64,000 bases of DNA from Faecalicatena sp. Marseille-Q4148 (lineage in GTDB: Bacteria > Bacillota > Clostridia > Lachnospirales > Lachnospiraceae), in NCBI GenBank assembly GCA_018228665.1, contig CP073692.1:248001-312000 (forward strand), given 5' to 3'. Under the pieces are notes generated by a model that saw nothing but the letters and a program-made list of their open reading frames with translations, was not told the origin of the DNA and made no database searches. The position numbers and the translations under genes were made by a program. Positions 55,618 to 64,000 of this stretch are shown here, in pieces; position 1 is the stretch's first letter; every line of letters starts with the position of its first letter.

Positions 55618-55646
55618 TTGACAAATAGGCTTGGTAGTGGTATTTT
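55618..55646 (+). promoter_or_regulatory. Sigma-A promoter of hrcA operon
   Basis: TTGACA (55618-55623), 17-bp spacer, TATTTT (55641-55646), 17 bp upstream of CIRCE. Confidence 0.8.
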
Positions 55647-55662
55647 AGTATCAGCGAATATG

Positions 55663-55689
55663 TTAGCACTCAAAAAAGAAGAGTGCTAA
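55663..55689 (+). promoter_or_regulatory. CIRCE element (HrcA operator)
   Basis: TTAGCACTC (55663-55671), nine bases, GAGTGCTAA (55681-55689): perfect consensus CIRCE. HrcA bound here represses the heat-shock operon. Confidence 0.98.
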
Positions 55690-55711
55690 TAAGCTGAAAG
55701 GAAGTGAGAGT

Positions 55712-56752
55712 GTGGCGATGCATGAATTGGATGACAGAAAGACGAAGATTCTTCAGGCAATTATTCAAAACTATCTTGAAACGGGAGAGCCGGTTGGTTC
55801 CAGAACGATTTCAAAATATACAGATCTTCATTTGAGTTCTGCGACAATTCGGAATGAGATGGCAGACCTGGAAGATCTGGGATACATTCTTCAGCCGCAT
55901 ACTTCCGCGGGAAGAATTCCTTCCGATAAGGGATATCGATTCTATGTTGATATGCTTATGGAAGAGAAGGAACAGGAGATTACCGAGATGAAGGATCTGG
56001 TGCTTGAGAAGGCCGACAAGATGGAGAAGCTTCTCAAGCAGGCAGCAAGAGTTCTTGCTCAGAATACGAATTATGCAACGATGATCTCGGCTCCGATTTC
56101 GAACCGAAACAAATTAAAATTCATCCAGCTTTCCAAAGTGGATGAAAGCCAGCTGATCGCAGTGATCGTCATGGAAGGCAATATCATTAAGAATAAGATT
56201 ATTAATGTTGAACAGGAATTCAGTAATGAGACACTTCTTAAGCTAAACATGCTTTTGAACACAACATTAAATGGTATGTCTATCGAGGAGATCAATCTTG
56301 GATTGATTGCCAGACTGAAAGAACAGGCGGGAATCCATGGCAAAGTAATCAGCAATGTTCTGGATGCAGTTGCCGAGGCAATTCAGATTGATGAAGATCT
56401 GGAGATTTATACAAGCGGTGCAACAAATATTTTTAAGTATCCGGAACTCAGTGATAATCAGAGTGCTCAGGAGATCATCAATGCATTTGAGGAGAAACAG
56501 CAACTGGCAGAGCTGGTAACAAAGACTCTTCAAAGTGAAGAAAATACCGGAATTCAAGTCTACATTGGGCAGGAGACACCGGTAAAGATGATGAAAGACT
56601 GCAGTGTCGTTACTGCTACTTATGAATTGGGCGAAGGCATGCAGGGAACGATAGGAATTATCGGACCAAAGCGAATGGATTATGAAAATGTTATGAAAAC
56701 ATTGAAAACATTAAAAACGGAACTGGATGCAGTATTCCATAAAGAAGAGTAG
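55712..56752 (+). CDS. hrcA: Heat-inducible transcription repressor HrcA
   Basis: 346 aa, GTG start after AAGGAAGTGA. Begins ELDDRKTKILQAIIQNYLETGEPVGSRTI, the winged-helix part, then LSSATIRNEMADLEDLG and PHTSAGRIPSDKGYR, all diagnostic for HrcA. Represses its own operon through CIRCE just upstream. Confidence 0.97.
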   Translation: MAMHELDDRKTKILQAIIQNYLETGEPVGSRTISKYTDLHLSSATIRNEMADLEDLGYILQPHTSAGRIPSDKGYRFYVDMLMEEKEQEITEMKDLVLEKADKMEKLLKQAARVLAQNTNYATMISAPISNRNKLKFIQLSKVDESQLIAVIVMEGNIIKNKIINVEQEFSNETLLKLNMLLNTTLNGMSIEEINLGLIARLKEQAGIHGKVISNVLDAVAEAIQIDEDLEIYTSGATNIFKYPELSDNQSAQEIINAFEEKQQLAELVTKTLQSEENTGIQVYIGQETPVKMMKDCSVVTATYELGEGMQGTIGIIGPKRMDYENVMKTLKTLKTELDAVFHKEE

Positions 56753-56767
56753 AAAGGCGGTTTACCA

Positions 56768-57418
56768 GTGGAAAACGAAATGAGCAAAGAAGAAATGATA
56801 AAAGAAGCTGTAGAGGATGCGAAGAAAGCGGCAGCGGCTCAGGAAACAGAAGAAAACTGTGAAGAGAACGCAAAAGCAGAAGAGGCAGAGACAGCAGAAG
56901 AACATACAGAAGAAGCCGGGGAAGAGACTTCTGAAGAAAAAGAAGAGAAGAAGGGATTCTTCAAAAAGAAAAATAAAAAAGACAAAAAAGACGAAAAGAT
57001 CGAAGAACTGACTGACCGTCTGACAAGACAGATGGCAGAATTTGATAATTTCCGAAAACGTACTGAGAAAGAAAAAACACAGATGTACGAAGTAGGAGCC
57101 AAGAGTGTTGTAGAAAAGATCCTTCCGGTCGTTGATAATTTCGAAAGAGGGCTGGCGGCAGTTCCAGAAGAACAGAAGGAAGATCCATTTGTTCAGGGAA
57201 TGGAAAAAATCTACAAACAGATGATGACAACCTTTGAAGAGATTGGTGTAAAACCGATCGAAGCAGTAGGCAAGGAATTTGATCCGGATTTCCATAATGC
57301 AGTCATGCATGTGGAGGATGAGGAACTTGGAGAGAACATTGTTGCCGAAGAGTTTCTGAAAGGATATATGTACCGTGACTCTGTTGTAAGACACAGCATG
57401 GTAAAAGTAGCAAATTAG
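56768..57418 (+). CDS. grpE: Nucleotide exchange factor GrpE
   Basis: 216 aa, GTG start with AAAGGCGG. A long, Glu/Lys-rich N-terminal tail (residues 1-75) precedes the GrpE coiled coil (LTRQMAEFDNFRKRTEKEK) and beta domain (FDPDFHNAVMHVED, EFLKGYMYRDSVVRHSMVKVA). Exchanges ADP on DnaK. Between hrcA and dnaK, the usual order. Confidence 0.96.
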   Translation: MENEMSKEEMIKEAVEDAKKAAAAQETEENCEENAKAEEAETAEEHTEEAGEETSEEKEEKKGFFKKKNKKDKKDEKIEELTDRLTRQMAEFDNFRKRTEKEKTQMYEVGAKSVVEKILPVVDNFERGLAAVPEEQKEDPFVQGMEKIYKQMMTTFEEIGVKPIEAVGKEFDPDFHNAVMHVEDEELGENIVAEEFLKGYMYRDSVVRHSMVKVAN

Positions 57419-57423
57419 CATAT

Positions 57424-59382
<1,959 letters not shown>

Positions 59383-59425
59383 AGAAACAGATACAAAAAA
59401 GCTTTTGTACAAAAATAAGTAATGG

Positions 59426-59478
59426 TTCTGCGGAATCGGCAACAGGCCGGAAACGGCATAAGTTCCGGTTTCGCAGAA
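59426..59478 (+). terminator. Hairpin between dnaK and dnaJ
   Basis: TTCTGCG (59426-59432) and CGCAGAA (59472-59478) close a structured region with internal GCCGG/CCGG pairing; a short T-poor tail suggests partial stop or mRNA stability rather than full termination. Confidence 0.45.
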
Positions 59479-59518
59479 TTTACTGCTTGTACGAGGGATG
59501 GAGAAAGGGAAGAATCAC

Positions 59519-60718
59519 ATGGCTGAAACAAAACGAGACTACTATGAAGTGTTAGGCGTTGATAAGAACGCTGATGACGCGACTTTGAAAAAAGCATATA
59601 GAGCCTTAGCGAAGAAGTATCATCCGGATATGAATCCGGGAGATAAAGAAGCCGAGAAAAAGTTCAAGGAGGCATCAGAAGCTTATGCAGTGTTAAGTGA
59701 TGCTGAAAAACGGCGCAAATATGATCAGTTTGGTCACGCAGCATTTGACGGAGGCGCGGGAGGCGGAGCCGGCGGATTTGGCGGCTTTGATTTCAGCGGA
59801 GCTGATTTCGGTGATATTTTTGGAGATATTTTCGGTGATTTATTCGGTGGAGGCGGAAGACGCGGAGGAGCCAATAATGGTCCGATGAAGGGGGCTAATA
59901 TCCGCAAGAGTGTACGAATTACGTTTGAAGAAGCAGTGTTTGGCTGTGAGAAAGAGTTAGAAGTGACGCTGAAAGATCCTTGTGAAAAATGTAATGGAAC
60001 AGGCGCAAAACCGGGAACTTCACCAGAGACTTGTCCGAAATGCGGAGGCCGTGGTCAGGTTGTCTATACATCTCAGTCTTTCTTTGGAACGGTTCAGAAT
60101 GTCCAGACTTGTCCGGACTGTCACGGAACCGGTAAAATTATCCGTGAAAAATGTCCGGACTGCAGCGGTACAGGCTATATTTCCAGCCGTAAGAAGATTA
60201 AAGTGACAATTCCGGCAGGAATTGACAATGGGCAGAGCGTACGGATCCGTGAAAAAGGAGAACCGGGCGTGAACGGAGGACCAAGAGGAGACCTGCTTGT
60301 GGAAGTGGTTGTTTCAAGACATCCGATTTTCCAGCGCCAGGATATGCATATTTTCTCTGTAGCTCCGATTTCATTTGCACAGGCGGCACTTGGAGGCGAT
60401 GTTCGCATTAAGACAGTTGATGGCGACGTTATTTATACGGTAAAACCTGGCACGAAGACAGACACAAAAGTACGCCTGAAAGGAAAAGGTGTTCCGTCTG
60501 TGAGAAATTCGCAGGTAAGAGGAGATCACTATGTGACACTGGTAATCCAGACTCCGGAACATCTGAGTGCAGAAGCGAAAGAAGCGCTGCGCCATTTCGA
60601 TGAGCTGACAGGAAATACACTGAATCAGAATACGACGACATCAAAAGAAGAGCCGAAGAAAAAGAAAAAAGGTTTTATGAATAAGCTCAAAGAAACTTTT
60701 GAAGATCTGGAAGATTAA
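59519..60718 (+). CDS. dnaJ: Chaperone DnaJ (Hsp40)
   Basis: 399 aa from ATG 59519 (GGAGAAAGGGAAG ahead). J domain with HPD ([10 protein letters not shown]), a Gly/Phe-rich linker (residues about 75-120), four CxxCxGxG zinc repeats ([32 protein letters not shown]) and a C-terminal peptide-binding part. Stimulates DnaK ATPase. Confidence 0.97.
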   Translation: MAETKRDYYEVLGVDKNADDATLKKAYRALAKKYHPDMNPGDKEAEKKFKEASEAYAVLSDAEKRRKYDQFGHAAFDGGAGGGAGGFGGFDFSGADFGDIFGDIFGDLFGGGGRRGGANNGPMKGANIRKSVRITFEEAVFGCEKELEVTLKDPCEKCNGTGAKPGTSPETCPKCGGRGQVVYTSQSFFGTVQNVQTCPDCHGTGKIIREKCPDCSGTGYISSRKKIKVTIPAGIDNGQSVRIREKGEPGVNGGPRGDLLVEVVVSRHPIFQRQDMHIFSVAPISFAQAALGGDVRIKTVDGDVIYTVKPGTKTDTKVRLKGKGVPSVRNSQVRGDHYVTLVIQTPEHLSAEAKEALRHFDELTGNTLNQNTTTSKEEPKKKKKGFMNKLKETFEDLED

Positions 60719-60741
60719 AAGCTACTTCGCAGAAAAACCCG

Positions 60742-60770
60742 TTGACATCGTCTGAGAAACTCTTTATAAT
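60742..60770 (+). promoter_or_regulatory. Consensus sigma-A promoter
   Basis: TTGACA (60742-60747), exactly 17 bp, TATAAT (60765-60770): a perfect consensus promoter, so strong constitutive expression of the next gene. About 120 nt of leader follows with no gene. Confidence 0.88.
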
Positions 60771-60894
60771 TTATTTTAAACGCATATATTGTTATCGGGA
60801 AGAGAAAAATAACAAAAGAGCCCCCATATCGAGTATAAGAATATGATGTGTGAGTTTATTAAAATATAGTGTAGAACCGAGAGGATCAGAATAG

Positions 60895-61353
60895 ATGAGT
60901 AGAAAAAGAGATGAAGAGAAAAGAAGTCGTTTGTGGGATGTTGTTATGACAGTAGCCACGGCTTTGATTGTAATTGTTGCGGTGTTTTTTATTGTGAAAC
61001 TATTTACGGCGAATCCATTGGAAGGAACATGGAAATATCAGGATGGAGATCTCGTACTGGCAATTCGCGGGAATAATGATATGTCTGTTCGATTGTCCGG
61101 TGTATATGAGGATTCGAATATTAAGATTCGTTTGAATTATACAATTGATAAAGATGAAAAGACAATCTCCATTAAGGCAGATGAGGCATCTCTGAAAGAG
61201 GCGGCAGAAGGTTCTGACAGTGCATTTACGGTAAGTGGGCTGGAGTCAGAGATCAGTATTTTGACAAATACATTTAATTATAATGTAGAGAAGAATAAAT
61301 TGACGCTGACAGAGCGGGAGTACGGAGATAAGATCGTATTTCAGAAAAAATAA
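60895..61353 (+). CDS. Single-pass membrane protein, lipocalin-like outer domain
   Basis: 152 aa. A basic start (SRKRDEEKRSRLWD), one membrane helix (about 18-40) and an outer part beginning PLEGTWKYQDGDLVLAI, of the DUF5640/lipocalin-like type (GTWKY then alternating strands). Driven by a perfect promoter 125 bp upstream and followed by a terminator, so single-gene unit. Function unknown. Confidence 0.7.
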   Translation: MSRKRDEEKRSRLWDVVMTVATALIVIVAVFFIVKLFTANPLEGTWKYQDGDLVLAIRGNNDMSVRLSGVYEDSNIKIRLNYTIDKDEKTISIKADEASLKEAAEGSDSAFTVSGLESEISILTNTFNYNVEKNKLTLTEREYGDKIVFQKK

Positions 61354-61367
61354 ATAATATAACAGTG

Positions 61368-61394
61368 AATCCCTCTATGTATCATAGAGGGATT
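61368..61394 (+). terminator. Hairpin between the membrane protein gene and ispG
   Basis: AATCCCTCTATG (61368-61379) and CATAGAGGGATT (61383-61394) pair perfectly with a 3-nt loop; the T tail is short, so some transcript may continue to ispG. Confidence 0.75.
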
Positions 61395-61427
61395 TGCCAG
61401 TTATGGGAAATGAACGGAGGAAGAGAT

Positions 61428-62483
61428 ATGAAGCGAGAAGAAACGAAGGCAATTCGCATTGGAGACCGCTGGATCGGAGGAGGTAATCCAATTGCAATCC
61501 AGTCAATGACAAATACAAAAACAGAAGATGTAAAGGCAACTGTAGAGCAGATTCTGAAGTTAGAAGCAGCAGGATGTGAGATCATCCGATGCGCTGTTCC
61601 AACGATGGAAGCAGCGGAAGCATTGCGTGAGATTAAAAAGCAGATTCATATTCCGCTTGTGGCAGATATTCATTTTGATTATCGTCTGGCGATTGCGGCG
61701 ATCGAACACGGGGCAGACAAGATTCGGATCAATCCGGGAAATATTGGCGATAGTTCCCGTGTACGGGCTGTTGTAGATAAGGCAAAAGAATATAAGGTGC
61801 CGATTCGTGTCGGTGTAAACAGCGGCTCTCTTGAAAAATCTCTCATTGAAAAATATGGAGGTGTTACGGCAGAAGGCATTGTAGAAAGTGCATTAGATAA
61901 AGTGCGGATGATTGAAGAGATGGACTATGATCAGATTGTTGTCAGCATCAAGTCATCAGATGTGCTGATGTGTGTTAAGGCGCATGAATTAATTTCTGAA
62001 GTATGTCCATATCCGCTGCATATTGGTATTACAGAATCGGGAACTTTGTTGTCCGGTAATATCAAGTCTTCTGTTGGACTTGGAATTATGCTGTATCAGG
62101 GACTTGGCGATACAATCCGGGTATCTCTCACAGGTGATCCGCTGGAAGAAATCAAGTCTGCCAAATTAATCTTAAAGACATTGGGGCTTCGCAAAGGCGG
62201 GATTGAAGTGGTATCCTGTCCGACTTGCGGGAGAACAAAGATTGATCTGATAGGACTGGCAAATCAGGTAGAAACAATGGTGGCAGATATTCCTCTTGAT
62301 ATTAAAGTAGCTGTAATGGGCTGCGTTGTGAATGGACCGGGAGAGGCGAGAGAGGCTGATATTGGAATTGCCGGTGGAATTGGTGAAGGGCTTCTGATCA
62401 AAAAAGGCGAGGTTATCAAAAAAGTAAAAGAGGAAGAACTTTTAAGCACACTGCGCGAAGAATTATTAAATTGGAAGGGATAG
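61428..62483 (+). CDS. ispG: (E)-4-hydroxy-3-methylbut-2-enyl-diphosphate synthase
   Basis: 351 aa from ATG 61428 (GGAGGAAGAG ahead). TIM-barrel start RIGDRWIGGGNPIAIQSMTNT and C-terminal 4Fe-4S ligands CPTCGRTK and CVVNGPGEA. Penultimate-but-one step of the MEP isoprenoid path. Three nt from the polC start. Usual neighbours dxr and rseP are not in the window. Confidence 0.96.
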   Translation: MKREETKAIRIGDRWIGGGNPIAIQSMTNTKTEDVKATVEQILKLEAAGCEIIRCAVPTMEAAEALREIKKQIHIPLVADIHFDYRLAIAAIEHGADKIRINPGNIGDSSRVRAVVDKAKEYKVPIRVGVNSGSLEKSLIEKYGGVTAEGIVESALDKVRMIEEMDYDQIVVSIKSSDVLMCVKAHELISEVCPYPLHIGITESGTLLSGNIKSSVGLGIMLYQGLGDTIRVSLTGDPLEEIKSAKLILKTLGLRKGGIEVVSCPTCGRTKIDLIGLANQVETMVADIPLDIKVAVMGCVVNGPGEAREADIGIAGGIGEGLLIKKGEVIKKVKEEELLSTLREELLNWKG

Positions 62484-62486
62484 AAT

Positions 62487-64000
62487 ATGGGAAAACTTTT
62501 TTTCGATGTATTTCCGACATTAAAGACAGATGAAGAGCGAAGGATGCTGTTTCAGGAAACAGAAGTAGAGAAGGTGACGACAAATTCAGCAAGATCGTAT
62601 CTGAAGGTTGATATGAGCAGCCGGCATCTTATTCCGAAAAAGGATATTTATCAGATGGAGCGGGCCATCAAAGAGCAGCTTTTTGCGCGTACACCGATTG
62701 AAATCAGAATCAGAGAGTCTTTTTATCTGTCTGAGCAGTATACACCGGAAAATCTTTTTCGTGAATATCGGGAGAGTATTTTCTGGGAATTGCGGCAGAA
62801 AAGTCAGATTGAATACAGTATGCTGCAAAATGCGAAGTGCAGTTTTGAGGGAAAAGATGTGATGTGTCTCGGATTAGAAGATACTGTTGTAGCCAAAGGA
62901 AAAAAAGATGAGATGGTATCGTATCTGACAGAAGTATTTACCGGTCGATGCCATATTCCGCTCAACATTCGCATAGAGTACCGCAAACCGAAAGAAAGTA
63001 AAATGAAGAAATTCAATGAACTGCAGCTGCAGCAGGAAGTAGAAGTTATTATGAAGCATAATGCCTCTTTAGTTAAGAGTCAGGAGGAACTCAGAGAAGA
63101 GGAGAGTCAAAAGAAAGAAAAACTTTCTGCTGAAAAAAGCAGGAAAAATGACAAGAAACCGGAAACATCGAACGGCAATCCAGATACCGGGAAGAAAACT
63201 TCAGAAGAAAAGAAAGAATTCAGGAAAGAGTTTAAGAGAAATTATGCACCTTTGAAACGAGATGACGATCCGAATTTGATTTATGGACGAAATTTTGATG
63301 ATGAGACGATTGAACTAAAAGAAGTAACGGGAGAAATGGGTGAAATCACATTCCGGGGAAAAGTTATCCAGTTTGATACGCGGGAAATCCGGAATGAGAA
63401 AACAATCATTATGTTTGCCGTAACAGATTTTACGGACACGATCATGGTAAAAATGTTTGCCAGAAATGAACATCTTCCGGAGTTACTTGGTGAAATTAAA
63501 AAAGGTGTTTTCTTAAAAATTAAAGGTGTGACTACCATTGATAAATTTGATAACGAGCTGACGATCGGATCTGTGACCGGAATTAAAAAGGCGCAGGATT
63601 TCACGGTAAGCCGAATGGATACGGCGCCAGAGAAACGAGTAGAACTTCATTGTCATACGAAAATGAGTGATATGGATGGGGTATCAGAAGTACAGGATCT
63701 TGTGAAGCGGGCACATGACTGGGGACATAAGGCAATTGCCATTACGGATCATGGAGTTGTGCAGGCGTTCCCGGACGCGAATCATTTTATCGAAAAGCTA
63801 GAGAAAGATGATCCATTTAAAGTTATTTATGGTGTAGAAGGGTATCTGGTGGATGATCTTATGAAAATTGTAGAGCGGGCAAAAGACCAGACACTGGAGG
63901 ATACCTATGTTGTCTTTGATATTGAGACGACAGGATTTAGCTCTGTGCAGGATCGGATCATTGAAATAGGTGCGGTAAAAGTAGAACATGGTGAGATTAC
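62487..64000 (+). CDS. polC: DNA polymerase III PolC-type, 3' end beyond the window
   Basis: The frame is open from ATG 62487 to the window end (504 codons). A polC N-terminal region, then an OB domain (GEITFRGKVIQFDTREI), a PHP start ELHCHTKMSDMDG (near residue 387) and the first motif of the proofreading exonuclease, VVFDIETTG (near 474). The polymerase core lies outside. Replicative polymerase of low-GC Gram-positives. Spaced 3 nt after ispG. Confidence 0.95.
   Translation, partial: MGKLFFDVFPTLKTDEERRMLFQETEVEKVTTNSARSYLKVDMSSRHLIPKKDIYQMERAIKEQLFARTPIEIRIRESFYLSEQYTPENLFREYRESIFWELRQKSQIEYSMLQNAKCSFEGKDVMCLGLEDTVVAKGKKDEMVSYLTEVFTGRCHIPLNIRIEYRKPKESKMKKFNELQLQQEVEVIMKHNASLVKSQEELREEESQKKEKLSAEKSRKNDKKPETSNGNPDTGKKTSEEKKEFRKEFKRNYAPLKRDDDPNLIYGRNFDDETIELKEVTGEMGEITFRGKVIQFDTREIRNEKTIIMFAVTDFTDTIMVKMFARNEHLPELLGEIKKGVFLKIKGVTTIDKFDNELTIGSVTGIKKAQDFTVSRMDTAPEKRVELHCHTKMSDMDGVSEVQDLVKRAHDWGHKAIAITDHGVVQAFPDANHFIEKLEKDDPFKVIYGVEGYLVDDLMKIVERAKDQTLEDTYVVFDIETTGFSSVQDRIIEIGAVKVEHGEI

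Noticed and set aside
56762..57421. 219-codon open frame on the minus strand
   Set aside because: It mirrors grpE, whose Lys/Glu-rich codons give Phe/Leu-rich antisense; no ribosome binding site and improbable composition.

Overview
The window looks like a chromosomal segment of a Gram-positive, low-to-moderate GC anaerobe of the Clostridia, most likely Lachnospiraceae (Dorea / Mediterraneibacter / Blautia-like). The reasons are strong AGGAGG-type ribosome binding sites, sigma-A promoters, CIRCE control of hrcA-grpE-dnaK-dnaJ, a PolC-type replicase, ABC-F proteins, a YhbD/bactofilin pair, and a selenocysteine-containing glycine-reductase-family protein. The family assignment is inference; no rRNA or tRNA gene was found.

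Layout. 1-8100: an AT-rich accessory stretch with a partial and a complete MacB/FtsX-type ABC exporter, a MerR regulator killed by a stop codon, a heterodimeric ABC exporter, a P-loop kinase-like protein and a frameshifted GNAT acetyltransferase. 8100-13490: a TetR-controlled membrane operon (including DUF2871), then NUDIX, ApbE, cysK and a P-loop protein. 13590-18140: a minus-strand bactofilin-like/YhbD pair, a frameshifted ceramidase-like gene and an ABC-F gene. 18349-25720: a GntR-ABC module of the YtrA type and sbcDC. 25812-33830: argG with ARG boxes, a YdcZ-type transporter, comEA, a two-component system, a GerM lipoprotein and comEC. 33824-36411: a TetR gene divergent from an ABC-F gene that has a long structured leader.

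36363-44940 is an apparent genomic island. A 76-bp perfect direct repeat brackets 8.5 kb of AT-rich DNA that carries IS3-like and group II intron relics around a complete Opp/Dpp-type ABC importer and two paralogous DUF169 proteins. No integrase is visible.

44969-64000 returns to housekeeping synteny: holA, lepA, hemW, hrcA-grpE-dnaK-dnaJ, ispG and the start of polC. The usual lepA-hemW neighbourhood is interrupted at 47852-53189 by grdX, a TetR regulator, grdE, a UGA-containing grdB and a YkvI-like transporter. In this module a 12-bp palindrome sits between the -35 and -10 boxes of the grdE promoter and recurs next to the ribosome binding site. The module lacks grdA, grdC, grdD and thioredoxin genes, so it looks like an inducible, substrate-specific component B that must share its partners with another locus.

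The best candidates for something undescribed are (a) this regulated grdX-TetR-grdE-grdB-transporter module, whose substrate is unknown, and (b) the Opp transporter plus twin DUF169 island.
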